Source: Promineifilum sp. | Lineage (GTDB): Bacteria > Chloroflexota > Anaerolineae > Promineifilales > Promineifilaceae | Reading direction: 5' to 3' | NCBI GenBank assembly: GCA_020634335.1 | Contig: JACKBY010000002.1 | Location: 227,722-291,721, forward strand | Length of the DNA: 64,000 bases | Shown: positions 16,532 to 27,001 of the stretch, in pieces | Layout: the number at the start of each line of letters is the position of its first letter | Position numbering within the stretch: position 1 is the stretch's first letter | Position numbers and translations under genes: made by a program | Notes under the pieces: model-generated | Databases searched by the model: none | Seen by the model: the letters and a program-made list of their open reading frames with translations, nothing else | Told to the model about the DNA's origin: nothing

Positions 16532-17104
16532 GTGACCGATGAAATGAATGCCGGCGAGCCCCAATATTTCCCGCTGACTATGGAATCGCTTAGGGCGCTG
16601 GGCAACTGGTGCGCCGGCTGTGCCGAAGTGGCGCTCCCGGTTTTCGAGAAACACGTCGCGCTGGATGACCGCCCCCGCGCCGCCATTGCGGGTATCCGTG
16701 TGTTCGCCGCCGGGGGCAAGCGCACGGCTCAATTGCGGACGCTGGCTTTGGGGGCGTTTTCCGCCGCCCGCGAGGCGGGCAGTCCCCCGGCCGCCGCGGC
16801 CGCTCGCGCGGCGGGTCTCGCGGCATCGAGCGCCTACACGCACCCCCTGGTCGATGTCGAACAAACCAAACACATCCTTGGCCCGGCCGCCTACGCGGCT
16901 TTGGCTCTGGAGCTTGACCACGCCGGTGACACCAGGATGAGTGATGAGGTGGTGAGCCGGGCCGTCGAGCAGGTCACGGTTGACGTGCGCGATGTATTGC
17001 TCCATATGCCCGGCCGCCAACCCGGCCAAAGCCGGTTGGACAGGCTAATGTACGCGCTGGATACGGCTATTCGCAACCGCACCGTTGGGCCGGATGGCGG
17101 GTGA
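16532..17104 (+). CDS. Imm-5-like domain protein
   Basis: The protein is about 190 residues and largely helical. The block LRALGNWCAGCAEVALPVFEKHVALDDRPRAAIAGIRVFAAG, followed by alanine-rich helices (AAAAARAAGLAASSAYTH), resembles the Imm-5-like family, a group first named from polymorphic-toxin immunity genes but often found alone. No toxin gene is adjacent, so an immunity role is not supported here. Translation may begin at GTG 16532 or at ATG 16544. The gene sits between the tRNA-Ser terminator and the large regulator. Function unknown. Confidence 0.6.
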   Translation: MTDEMNAGEPQYFPLTMESLRALGNWCAGCAEVALPVFEKHVALDDRPRAAIAGIRVFAAGGKRTAQLRTLALGAFSAAREAGSPPAAAAARAAGLAASSAYTHPLVDVEQTKHILGPAAYAALALELDHAGDTRMSDEVVSRAVEQVTVDVRDVLLHMPGRQPGQSRLDRLMYALDTAIRNRTVGPDGG

Positions 17105-17214
17105 CAACCGGCGCGTCGGGTCTTGTCCGCTATCCGCCGTCCTTGTGACCGCCTGGTTCCCGCCGCTCCGTCCGTGGCCCGCCGGTCGGCCCCGGGGTAA
17201 AATACCTATCCACC

Positions 17215-20200
17215 ATGATCCCGCTGGATACCGTCGTTCGCACCAAAATCCTCCCGCCACGCCCGGGCGTGCGCACGCTGGAGCGGCCGCGCGTGACGCA
17301 GCTCCTGGCCGACGCCCTCAATTACCGCCTGACCCTGGTTCAGGCCGGCGCGGGCTTCGGCAAGACGACGGGGCTGGCCGCGCTCATGGGGGTGGGGCGG
17401 CCGCTCATCTGGTATCAGATCATGGAGGAAGATCGAGACCCGCTCGTCTTCCTGCTGCACCTGAGCCACGCCGTCCGTCTGGGCGTTGCCGCGGTGGACG
17501 AGCTGCCCATCACCTTGCTGGAATCGTGGGACGGGGCCGCCGGCCTGCTGCCGTCTGCGCGCATCCTCGACGAGCTGATCAACAGCCTCAGCCTGGGCCT
17601 CGCTGAGCCGACGTTTCTGGTGCTGGATGACGCGCACCTGGCGGTGGCGGCGGCGGAGATCGCCCACCTCATCGACCGGCTGGTGGCCCTGGCCCCGCCG
17701 GACCTGCACATCATCCTGACCGGCCGCCAACCGCTGTCGTTGCCCAACCTGGCGCGCTGGAAGGCCCAGGGGTTGGTCAGGCAGATCGACCGGAGAGCGC
17801 TGGCGTTTACCGTGGCCGAGATCGTGGCCCTGTTTTCGGAAACCTATGGGTACGTGCTGACGGCCGAGGAGGCCGAACTGGTCTTCAAAGCCACCGAGGG
17901 CTGGGCCATTGCCTTGCAGTTGGTCTGGCAAAGCCTGCGCAGTGGGGCGTTCGGCTCGGTGGAGGACGTGCTTTCCAATCAGACCGTCTCTCTGGACACG
18001 CTCTTCCATTTGCTGGCGACCGAAATCTTCGAGGGGCAACCGGCCGACGTCCGGGAGTTCTTGCGCGCCACGTCGGGCCTGCGCGTGCTCACGCCCGAAG
18101 CCTGCAACGCCTTGCGCGTCGGCGGCGACAGCGCGGCCATGCTGGCCTATCTGCGCCGCATCGATCTGTTTGTCGTCGATCTGGGCGACGGCAGCATGCG
18201 CTATCACCACATCTTCCACCAATTTCTGGAGCAACTGGCGACGCCCGACCAGCGCCTGAGAAGCCACACACTGGCCGCCGGCTATTTCCGGGCGCGCGGC
18301 GAGCTCGATGAGGCCATCTATCACCTGTTTAAGGCCGGCGACCACGAAGGGCCGGCGTCGTTGCTCGACACCTACGGCGCGCCGTTGCTGGCCGCCGGCC
18401 GGCTGGATACGCTGGCGTCGTATTTGGGCAGCCTGGCGCCGGAGATCTTGCCGCAGCACCCCCCGCTGCTGTTTTACCTCGGCGAACTGGCCCGCCTGCG
18501 CAGTCGTTATCAGGAAGCGCTGGGCTGGTATCAGCAAGCCGAGGTCGCCTGGCGCGACCAAGGTCGCGTGGAGGGCGTCAGCCGGGCGTTGCGCGGCCAG
18601 GCCCGCGTCTATCTCGATACCGTCAACCCCAGCCAGGCCGAGGCGCTGCTGGAGCGTTCTATCCGCCTGAGCGAGGGGCTGGAGAGCACGGAGATGCGCG
18701 CCCGCATGTACGAATTGCTCTCCGAGAACAAACTGAACGCGGGACAGATCGAAGAAGCCGAGGCGCTGCGCCGGCAGGCCGACGAATTGCGCAATGCCAG
18801 CCCGTCGGACTCGCAATTGCTGTTTCGCGTCTTGCTGCGCACCGGTCGCCTTGATGAGGCCCGGCGCAAGCTGGAGGAACGGGCCGCGGCCGAGCGCCTG
18901 GAGCCGGTATTGACGCCGCGCGCCCACCGCGAAACCCATCTTTTGCTGTCCCTCGTCTACTCCCTGCTGGGCCTCGGCCAGCAGGCCCATGAATTCGCCC
19001 AGATTGGCGCGCGGCGCGGCGTCGACCTGCAATCGCCGTTCATGATCGCCGTCGGTCATCTGCGGCTGGGCCACGCCATCGCCCTCCTGCATGACCCCAA
19101 CCGCTACGAACTGGCCCGGCAACAGTATGAGCAGGTGGTGGCGATTAGCCGCGAAATCGCCGTCCCCCGCCTGATGGTCGAGGCCAGTTGGGGGCTGTGC
19201 CGGGTCTACGGCTACGGCGGCAACCTGTCGCAAGCCTTGCAATCGGCGACGACGGGCACCGAGATCGCCCAGGCGGCCGGCGATGAGTGGGTGGCCTCGC
19301 TGACGCGCGTGGCCATGGGCGCCGGGCTGGCGATGGCCGCCCGCTATGAGGAAGCGCTGTCGTGGCTGAGCCGGGCGCTGCAAGGCTTCCAGGAGTGCAG
19401 TGACGTCTTCGGGGCGTGCGCGGCGCGTCTGTGGTTGTGTTTTGTCCACTGGCGGCAGGACAAAACAGAGCTGCTGGCGCAACTGCTGCCCGCCACGCTG
19501 GCCGCGGCCGAGGAGAACGGCTATGATTTCCTGCTGACCCGGCCGACGCTGCTCGGCCCGCCCGACGAACGGCTGTTCACGCCGTTGCTCATCCTGGCCC
19601 GCGACCGCCAGTGGGGGGGAGAGTATGCGGGGCGGCTGTTGGCCACGATGGGTCTCCAGCGCATCACCTATCACCCCGGCTACCAGCTCCGCGTCTACAC
19701 GCTGGGCGAATTCGCCGCCTGGCGAGGCGAGACCGCCATTTCCCCCAACAGCTGGCGGCGCGCCAAGGCCCGCCAACTGTTTCAACTGCTGGCGACGTTT
19801 CGCCACACCATCCTCGACCGCGACCAGATTCTCGAATACCTGTGGCCCGAAATGGACCCGGCGGCGGCCGGGCGCAACTTCAAGGTCACGCTCAACTCCC
19901 TCTATCACGCCCTCGAACCTGACCGCGATCCGGGGTCAGAATCGGCGCTCATCTGTCGCGACGGCAGCGCCTATGGCATTCGCCCCGGCGCAGACATCCG
20001 GCTGGACGCCGAGCAATTCGCCGCCCTGGTGGCCCAGGCCAACGCGGCCCTCAAGCAGCACCCGGCCCAGGCCGTTCCCCTGCTGGAGGAGGCCATTGCC
20101 CTCTACAAGGGAGTCTATCTGCCGGAGGCCATCTACGAGACATGGGCCGCGGCCGAGCGCGAGCGGCTGGCGGTGTTGTTCTTGTCGGCCGCCGACCGTC

Positions 20201-20445
20201 TGGCCGAGATCTATGTGGACAGCCGGCGCTACGAGCAGGCCGTGGACCTGTCCTACCGCCTGCTGGCGGCCGATAACTGTTGGGAGCGTGCCTATCGTCA
20301 TTTGATGCGCGCCTATCACGGGCTGGGCAACCACGGCCGGATCGCGCGCACGTACCACCGGTGCGTCGAGACCTTGCAGGAGGAACTGGACGTTTCCCCG
20401 GCCGAGGAGACGACGGCTCTATTCGACAAGCTGACGAAAGCATAA
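17215..20445 (+). CDS. MalT-like STAND ATPase with C-terminal OmpR-type wHTH and BTAD (SARP-type) regulator
   Basis: This 1076-residue regulator begins with the MalT-like opening TVVRTKILPPRPGVRTLERPRV, a Walker A loop AGAGFGKTT (about 44-52) and a Walker B strand TFLVLDDAHL (about 137-146). A NACHT/STAND-like C-terminal half and TPR-like helices run from about residue 380 to 800. From about residue 822 (YQLRVYTLGEFAAWRGETAIS) comes an OmpR-type winged helix (SWRRAKARQLFQLLATF..RDQILEYLWPE), then a BTAD domain to the end. Such proteins are ligand- and ATP-gated activators. Nothing here is LuxR-type; DNA binding should be of SARP style. Both downstream units carry SARP-geometry operators, making them the likely targets. 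The ATG at 17215 follows a TAAAAT hexamer by about 15 nt. Confidence 0.88.
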   Translation: MIPLDTVVRTKILPPRPGVRTLERPRVTQLLADALNYRLTLVQAGAGFGKTTGLAALMGVGRPLIWYQIMEEDRDPLVFLLHLSHAVRLGVAAVDELPITLLESWDGAAGLLPSARILDELINSLSLGLAEPTFLVLDDAHLAVAAAEIAHLIDRLVALAPPDLHIILTGRQPLSLPNLARWKAQGLVRQIDRRALAFTVAEIVALFSETYGYVLTAEEAELVFKATEGWAIALQLVWQSLRSGAFGSVEDVLSNQTVSLDTLFHLLATEIFEGQPADVREFLRATSGLRVLTPEACNALRVGGDSAAMLAYLRRIDLFVVDLGDGSMRYHHIFHQFLEQLATPDQRLRSHTLAAGYFRARGELDEAIYHLFKAGDHEGPASLLDTYGAPLLAAGRLDTLASYLGSLAPEILPQHPPLLFYLGELARLRSRYQEALGWYQQAEVAWRDQGRVEGVSRALRGQARVYLDTVNPSQAEALLERSIRLSEGLESTEMRARMYELLSENKLNAGQIEEAEALRRQADELRNASPSDSQLLFRVLLRTGRLDEARRKLEERAAAERLEPVLTPRAHRETHLLLSLVYSLLGLGQQAHEFAQIGARRGVDLQSPFMIAVGHLRLGHAIALLHDPNRYELARQQYEQVVAISREIAVPRLMVEASWGLCRVYGYGGNLSQALQSATTGTEIAQAAGDEWVASLTRVAMGAGLAMAARYEEALSWLSRALQGFQECSDVFGACAARLWLCFVHWRQDKTELLAQLLPATLAAAEENGYDFLLTRPTLLGPPDERLFTPLLILARDRQWGGEYAGRLLATMGLQRITYHPGYQLRVYTLGEFAAWRGETAISPNSWRRAKARQLFQLLATFRHTILDRDQILEYLWPEMDPAAAGRNFKVTLNSLYHALEPDRDPGSESALICRDGSAYGIRPGADIRLDAEQFAALVAQANAALKQHPAQAVPLLEEAIALYKGVYLPEAIYETWAAAERERLAVLFLSAADRLAEIYVDSRRYEQAVDLSYRLLAADNCWERAYRHLMRAYHGLGNHGRIARTYHRCVETLQEELDVSPAEETTALFDKLTKA

Positions 20446-20457
20446 CGGAACCGATCA

Positions 20458-20493
20458 CACGGGGGCGGCCCAACGGCGACACCAACCCCCGTG
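20458..20493 (+). terminator. Possible hairpin after the regulator gene
   Basis: CACGGGGG (20458-20465) and CCCCCGTG (20486-20493) form an 8-bp stem 13 nt after the regulator stop. There is no T-tract, so terminator function is uncertain. Confidence 0.35.
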
Positions 20494-20540
20494 CGGCCCC
20501 CCGTCTCGCCGTTGTGTCGCCCCCTTCGGCCCACGAAATC

Positions 20541-20574
20541 TTGTAACTGCCCGGTAGCCGTCATCTGCTATGGT
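20541..20574 (+). promoter_or_regulatory. SARP-type operator/promoter of the acyl-metabolism operon
   Basis: Heptamers GTAACTG (20543-20549) and GTAGCCG (20554-20560) start 11 bp apart. Exactly 8 bp separates the second from the -10-like TATGGT (20569-20574), which carries the TGC extension. This is the known geometry of SARP operators. A second promoter at 27888-27922 shares 26 of 32 aligned positions. It lies between the BTAD regulator and the first gene of the operon. Confidence 0.7.
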
Positions 20575-20637
20575 AACATTACCCGGCAGGGCACACGTGC
20601 GCGGGGCAACTCTAAACAACGTCAGGATAAAAGTCCC

Positions 20638-20835
20638 TTGGAAGAAAATTCGCACCTGATCACGTCCTTTGTCGTTCGCTTCATCCACTCCGGCCCACCG
20701 GAGAACACGACCTACCGGGGGGCGATCCTCAACGTGCAAACCAATGAGGAAATGGCCTTTGTGCATTGGGAAGAGGCGGTCGAGTTCATCCGCCGCTTCG
20801 TCCGCCTGAGCGGCGAACCAGAGACAGGAGAGTGA
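20638..20835 (+). CDS. Small conserved-looking protein preceding the KASIII-like gene
   Basis: The frame is open from 20491, but only the C-terminal part looks protein-like. The probable start is TTG 20638, preceded by AGGATAAA, giving 65 residues: LEENSHLITSFVVRFIHSG, then TYRGAILNVQTNEEMAFVHW and EEAVEFIRRFVRL. The pattern (beta strands, then an amphipathic helix with a central Trp) suggests a small folded protein rather than noise. I do not recognise a named family. It lies 63 nt before the KASIII-like gene in the same direction and downstream of the SARP-type promoter, so it is probably the first gene of that operon. Confidence 0.6.
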   Translation: MEENSHLITSFVVRFIHSGPPENTTYRGAILNVQTNEEMAFVHWEEAVEFIRRFVRLSGEPETGE

Positions 20836-20898
20836 GGGGGAGGAGATAGTGGCCGGCCGTCTGTCGAATCAACACGCAGTAGTGAGGCAGGAAAACCC

Positions 20899-21909
20899 AT
20901 GACCCGAACCGCCCAAATTCTCGCTACCGGCAGCTATGTGCCGGAGCGCGTCGTCACCAACGACGAGATCGACCGCCTGCTGGGCCAGCCGACCGGTGAC
21001 TGGCTGGTCGCCAACGTCGGCATCCGCGAGCGCCGCTGGATGTCGCCCGACCAGACGACGTCGGACCTGATCGTGGCCGCGTCGCGCCGGGCGCTGGACA
21101 AGGCGGGCCTGGCCCCGGAGCAGCTCAACCTGATCATCGTTTCCACGGACACGCCCGACTATCTGTCGCCGGGCACGTCGGTCGTCGTCCAGCACAAGCT
21201 GGGGGCGCTAAATGCCGGGGCATACGACGTCAATAGTGCTTGCGCGGGCTGGGTGGCGGCCCTCGACCAGGGGGCGCGCTACATCGCCACCGACCCGACG
21301 ATGAATTACGTCCTGGTGGCCGGCGGCTACGGCATGAGCCGCTTCCTCGACCTGACCGACAAGAAGACAGCCAACCTGTTCGCCGACGGGGCGGGGGCGG
21401 CCGTGTTGGGCGCGGGCGACGCGCCGGGCTTCCTGGCCGGCAACTTCCTGGCCAAGGGCGAGTACTACGACGCGCTGGGCATCTACGGCGGCGGCGCGGC
21501 TCGCCCCAGCACGCCCGAAAACGTGGCCGCCTATGGCCCGCCCAGGGTCGAGTTCGTCAGGAAGTTCCCGCGCACCTTCAATACCCAGTACTGGCCCCGG
21601 CTGATGCAGGGCGCGCTGGACAAAGCTGGCCTGACGATGGACGACATCGACCATTTTTTCTTCACCCAGCTCAACCTGCGCACCATCGAGGCCATGATGG
21701 AACTCATCGGCCAGCCGCTGGAGAAGACCCACTGGGTGATGGACAAATGGGGCTACACGGGTTCGCCATGCGTCGTCATGGCCCTCGACGACGCCATCGC
21801 CCGCGCGCGCGGGCCGCGGCCGGGGGAAAAAATCCTGTTTTGCGCCAGCGGCGGCGGCATCAGCATGGCCGCGTCCATCTGGCAGTGGACGCAGGCCGAG
21901 CCGGTTTAG
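20899..21909 (+). CDS. KASIII-like (FabH-family) thiolase-fold enzyme with altered active site
   Basis: This 336-residue protein aligns along its length with 3-oxoacyl-ACP synthase III. The N-terminal ATGSYVPERVVTNDEI, GIRERRW and nucleophile Cys115 in NSACAGW are kept. The other two catalytic positions are not. The family PHQAN becomes FTQLN (Thr256 in place of His) and GNTSAAS becomes GYTGSPC (Tyr286 in place of Asn). The C-terminal GGGIS glycine loop remains. His and Asn drive malonyl decarboxylation in FabH, so ordinary fatty-acid initiation is unlikely; acyl transfer or another condensation is possible. It heads an operon with two acyl-CoA-ligase-type genes, an SDR and two hydrolases. 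The ATG follows GGCAGGAAAA. Confidence 0.85.
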   Translation: MTRTAQILATGSYVPERVVTNDEIDRLLGQPTGDWLVANVGIRERRWMSPDQTTSDLIVAASRRALDKAGLAPEQLNLIIVSTDTPDYLSPGTSVVVQHKLGALNAGAYDVNSACAGWVAALDQGARYIATDPTMNYVLVAGGYGMSRFLDLTDKKTANLFADGAGAAVLGAGDAPGFLAGNFLAKGEYYDALGIYGGGAARPSTPENVAAYGPPRVEFVRKFPRTFNTQYWPRLMQGALDKAGLTMDDIDHFFFTQLNLRTIEAMMELIGQPLEKTHWVMDKWGYTGSPCVVMALDDAIARARGPRPGEKILFCASGGGISMAASIWQWTQAEPV

Positions 21910-21926
21910 GAGGTGGAGAGCCAGAG

Positions 21927-23488
<1,562 letters not shown>

Positions 23489-23489
<1 letters not shown>

Positions 23490-24547
23490 TGGCCTCGATT
23501 CCCACGTTGCCCGGCATTACATCTCAAATGGTTGCCACCCGGCGTCTGAAGACCCACGTGTTGTTTAGCGGCGCGGAGGGGGGCGATCCTGTCCTCTTCA
23601 TCCACGGCAACGCCTCGTCCTCGACCTTCTGGGAAGAGACGATGCTGGCTCTGCCGCCGCGCTTTCGCGCCATCGCGCCCGACCTGCGCGGCTATGGAGA
23701 CAGCGAAGATTTGGTGGTCGACGCCACGCGCGGCGTCAGGGATTGGGTCGACGATATCAAAGCGCTGTCGGACACGCTGGGCGACCGGCCCGCGCACCTC
23801 ATCGGCTGGTCGTTGGGGGCCGCTCCGGCGCTGCAATTCGCGATGGACCACCCCGGACTGGTTCGTTCGATCACGCTCGTCAATCCGGTCAGTCCCTATG
23901 GCTTCGGCGGAACCCACGGGGTAGACGGCCGTCCCAACTACGACGACTTCGCCGGCTCCGGCGGCGGCAGCGTCAATCCCGAATTCGTGCGCCGCATGCA
24001 GATTGGCGACCGCGGCGACGAGGACGCCAACAGCCCGCGCAACGTCATCAACACCTTCTATTATAAACCGCCCTTCCGGGCCGAACGCGAGGAGGCTTTT
24101 CTGGATTCGCTGCTGCTGGAGAAGACCGGCTCCGACCGCTACCCCGGCGATCTGACCCCATCGGCCAACTGGCCGGCCGTCGCCCCGGGCGTCTATGGGC
24201 CGATCAACGCCACCAGCCCCAAGTATTTGAACCTGAGCGGCATCGTCAAGATGGCCCACAAGCCGCCCATCCTGTGGCTTCGCGGCGACAGCGACCAGAT
24301 CGTCTCCGACACGTCGCTGTTCGACTTCGGCACGCTGGGCAAGCTGGGCGCGGTGCCGGGCTGGCCGGGCGATGACGTATTTCCGCCGCAGCCGATGGTG
24401 TCGCAGACGCGAGCCGTGCTCGACCAGTACGCGGCCAACGGCGGCGAGTACCGCGAAGTGGTCATCGCCGACGCCGGCCACAGCCCCCACGTGGAGCAGC
24501 CGGCGGCGTTTATGGAAGCATTGATCGCATTTCTGGCGGGGGGCTGA
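23489..24547 (+). CDS. Alpha/beta-fold hydrolase
   Basis: This is a 352-residue alpha/beta hydrolase. The oxyanion segment is LFIHGNASSSTFWEE, the nucleophile elbow GWSLG (Ser in LIGWSLGAAPAL), the acid is likely in LWLRGDSDQIV, and the histidine is in DAGHSPHVEQP. An insertion of about 90 residues between the elbow and the acid (GFGGTHGVDGRPNYDDFAGSG onward) forms a large lid. Context suggests an esterase or thioesterase acting on products of the neighbouring ligases. The OleB-like analogy (KASIII-like, ligase, hydrolase, SDR together) is only structural. Its ATG overlaps the ligase TGA by one base. Confidence 0.85.
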
Positions 24548-24585
24548 CGATTCCGTCACTTTATTAGCCCACAAAAGGAGTCCAC

Positions 24586-25350
24586 ATGCGCTTGAAAGAC
24601 AAGGTTTGCATCGTCACCGGCGGCGCGGCCGGCATCGGCCGGGCTACGGCCGAGCGGTTCGCCGAGGAAGGGGCCACCGTCATCCTCGGCGACGTGAATG
24701 AGGAGCAAGGGCAGGCGGCAGCCGAAGCCATCGGCCCCGCGGCGGCTTTCGTCAGGGTCAACGTCGCCGACCGCCAGGCCGTGGGCGAGTTCGTCGACGA
24801 CGTCGTCGCCAAGTATGGCCGGATCAACGTTCTGGTCAACAACGCCGGCGTGCTGCGCGACGGCACGCTGGTCAAGGTCAAGGACGGCGTGCTGGTCAAG
24901 CAGATGTCGGAGGCCGATTTCGACCTGGTCATCGCGGTCAATCTGAAGGGCGTGTTCAACTGCACCCAGGCCGTGGCCCCGCACATGATCCGGCAGCGGA
25001 GCGGGGTGATTCTCAATGCCTCGTCCATCGTCGGGCTGGACGGCAACTTCGGCCAGACCAACTACGTCGCCACCAAGTCGGCCGTCATCGGCATGACCAA
25101 GGTCTGGGCGCGCGAGTTGGGCCGCTCCGGCATCCGCGTCAACGCCGTCGCCCCCGGCTTCACGGCCACCGAGATGGTCGCCGCCATGCCGGAGAACATC
25201 CTCGACGGGATGCGAGGGCGCACGCCGCTGGGCCGCCTGGGCGAGCCGCGCGACATCGCCAATGCCTACTTGTTCCTGGCCTCGGACGAGGCGAGCTTCA
25301 TCACCGGCGAAGTTTTGCGCGTGGACGGCGGCATCGTCGTCGGCACCTGA
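24586..25350 (+). CDS. Short-chain dehydrogenase/reductase, FabG-type
   Basis: This is a 254-residue classical SDR. The NAD(P)-binding motif is TGGAAGIG, the structural motif NNAGV (NVLVNNAGVL), and the catalytic Ser-Tyr-Lys lie in LNASSIVGLDGNFGQTNYVATKSA. The C-terminal ITGEVLRVDGGIVVGT is typical of 3-oxoacyl-ACP reductases and 3-hydroxyacyl-CoA dehydrogenases. Asp at the end of beta 2 (VILGDVNEEQ) favours NAD over NADP. It starts after AAAGGAG at 24586, 38 nt downstream of the hydrolase, inside the acyl operon. A ketoacyl/hydroxyacyl interconversion is the natural guess. Confidence 0.9.
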   Translation: MRLKDKVCIVTGGAAGIGRATAERFAEEGATVILGDVNEEQGQAAAEAIGPAAAFVRVNVADRQAVGEFVDDVVAKYGRINVLVNNAGVLRDGTLVKVKDGVLVKQMSEADFDLVIAVNLKGVFNCTQAVAPHMIRQRSGVILNASSIVGLDGNFGQTNYVATKSAVIGMTKVWARELGRSGIRVNAVAPGFTATEMVAAMPENILDGMRGRTPLGRLGEPRDIANAYLFLASDEASFITGEVLRVDGGIVVGT

Positions 25351-25370
25351 GCGTCTTTACAGGGCTGGGC

Positions 25371-26933
25371 ATGGCCGAAGAAAGCCACTATCCGCTGAAC
25401 GCGGCCGACCTGTTGACCGGGCGGGCCGCCTTGACGCCCGACCGCACCGCTTTGGTCGACGTCCACGCCGGTGTCACCTATACCTATGAGGCGTTGAACA
25501 CGCGCGCCAACCGGCTGGCCAATTGGCTGTGCGGCCTGGGCGTGGGGAAGGGCGATCGGGTTTCGATCCTGGCCCACAACTGTGTCCACTACGTCGATCT
25601 CTTCTATGGACTGGCCAAGATCGGGGCTGTCCTGACGCCGCTCAACTGGCGTCTGACCGCGCGGGAGCTGAGCTACATCGTCGGCGATTGCGCGCCGAAG
25701 GTTCTCATCTGTGGCCCCGACTGCGTGGGCCTGTTGGCCGAGATACGCGCCGAACTGGACTTGCCCCTTATCGTGGGCATCGAGGACGCGCTGATTGACG
25801 GCGCGCTGCCTTACGAGGCGGGCGTGGCCGCCGCGTCCGACGCCGAGCCGGAGCGGCCGCCGCTGACGGGCGAGGACATCTGCTGCATCCTCTACACGTC
25901 GGGCACGACCGGCCGGCCCAAGGGGGCGATGATCCCCCACCGGCAAGTGCTGTGGAATTGCATCAACACCGTCGTCAGTTGGGGGCTGGGAGCCGACGAC
26001 GTCTCGCCGGTGATGACGCCGATGTTCCACGCCGGGGGGTTGTTCGTTTTTCTGACGCCGCTCTTTTACGTGGGCGGCAAGATCGTGCTGGCCCGCTCCT
26101 TTGATAACGAGGATTCTCTGGCGCTCATCCAGCGGGAAGGGTGCACCGTGGTGCTGGGCGTGCCCACGCTGTTCCAGATGTGGCTGAACAGCCCGTCGTT
26201 CGCGGCGGCCGATTTCAGCCGGGTGCGCTTTTTCGTCAGTGGCGGCGCGCCCTGTCCGGTCTCGCTCATTGAGGCGTGGCGGGCGGCCAAGGGCGGCTAT
26301 CTGCGGCAGGGATATGGCCTGACCGAGGTCGGCGTCAACTGCTTCACGATGACCAACGAAGAATCCGAGCGCAAGACGGGATCGGTCGGCAAGCCGATCT
26401 TCCACAGCCAGATGCGCATCGTCGATGAGGACGGCGGCGACGTGCGCCGGGGCCAGACCGGCGAGCTGGTCATCCGCGGGCCGCACGTGTGCGCCGGTTA
26501 TTGGGACAACCCCGCGGCGACCCGCCAGGCCCTGCGTGACGGCTGGTTCCACACCGGCGACATGGCTCGCCAGGATGCCGACGGGTTTTTCTATATGGCC
26601 GGGCGCTACAAGGACATGATCATCAGCGGCGGCGAGAATGTCTATGCCGCCGAGGTGGAGACCGTCTTCCTGGAGCACCCCGCTGTCCGCGAGGCGGCGC
26701 TGATCGGCCTGCCCGATGCCAAGTGGGGCGAGGTGGGCCTGATGGTCGTCGTGCCACGGGAGGGGCAAGCGGCCACGGCCGAGGAACTGATCGACTTTTG
26801 CCGCCGCCGCCTGGCCCGCTACAAAGCGCCCAGGCGGGTTGTCTTCGCCGACGCCCTGCCCTACTCGCCCTACGGCAAGGTGATGAAAGCCGAGCTGCGG
26901 CAGCAGTATGGGAAAATGACGAGTGACGGATGA
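25371..26933 (+). CDS. AMP-dependent acyl-CoA synthetase/ligase (second)
   Basis: This is a 520-residue ANL enzyme with CILYTSGTTGRPKGAMIPH, LRQGYGLTEVGVN, GWFHTGDMARQDADGFFYMAGRYKDMIISGGENVYAAEVE and the C-terminal lysine in PYGKVMKAELRQQ. It is paralogous to the ligase at 21927 and of the same length, so the operon may activate two different acids or successive intermediates. The last residues (KMTSDG) and the stop codon come from the left arm of a palindromic repeat that begins at 26915. The natural C-terminus of the ancestor therefore may have been replaced at its very end. The start ATG lies 20 nt after the SDR stop. Confidence 0.9.
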   Translation: MAEESHYPLNAADLLTGRAALTPDRTALVDVHAGVTYTYEALNTRANRLANWLCGLGVGKGDRVSILAHNCVHYVDLFYGLAKIGAVLTPLNWRLTARELSYIVGDCAPKVLICGPDCVGLLAEIRAELDLPLIVGIEDALIDGALPYEAGVAAASDAEPERPPLTGEDICCILYTSGTTGRPKGAMIPHRQVLWNCINTVVSWGLGADDVSPVMTPMFHAGGLFVFLTPLFYVGGKIVLARSFDNEDSLALIQREGCTVVLGVPTLFQMWLNSPSFAAADFSRVRFFVSGGAPCPVSLIEAWRAAKGGYLRQGYGLTEVGVNCFTMTNEESERKTGSVGKPIFHSQMRIVDEDGGDVRRGQTGELVIRGPHVCAGYWDNPAATRQALRDGWFHTGDMARQDADGFFYMAGRYKDMIISGGENVYAAEVETVFLEHPAVREAALIGLPDAKWGEVGLMVVVPREGQAATAEELIDFCRRRLARYKAPRRVVFADALPYSPYGKVMKAELRQQYGKMTSDG

Positions 26934-26989
26934 CGGGTAACGAATTTAGAGCCTCTTCATTCGTCACTCGTCATCCGTCACTCGTCGTT
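26915..26989. repeat. Full palindromic repeat: 31-nt arms, 13-nt loop
   Basis: The left arm 26915-26945 and right arm 26959-26989 are inverted copies with 28 of 31 positions matching, and two of the three differences allow G-T pairing. The core unit is ACGAGTGACGGATGACG. It covers the last codons and stop of the second ligase and ends just before the AGGAGG ribosome site of the next hydrolase. Related copies lie inside three enzyme genes at 391-416, 2477-2507 and 4454-4534. Confidence 0.8.
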
Positions 26990-27001
26990 CAGGAGGTTTT
27001 C

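Noticed and set aside
21240..21926. N-terminal extension of the first acyl-CoA ligase
   Set aside because: It is an out-of-frame reading of the KASIII-like gene; the ATG at 21927 has a strong GGAGG and gives the usual ligase length.
26915..26989. CRISPR array
   Set aside because: The repeated units are inverted and abut each other without unique spacers, and no cas genes are present. No other regularly spaced direct repeats were found in the window.
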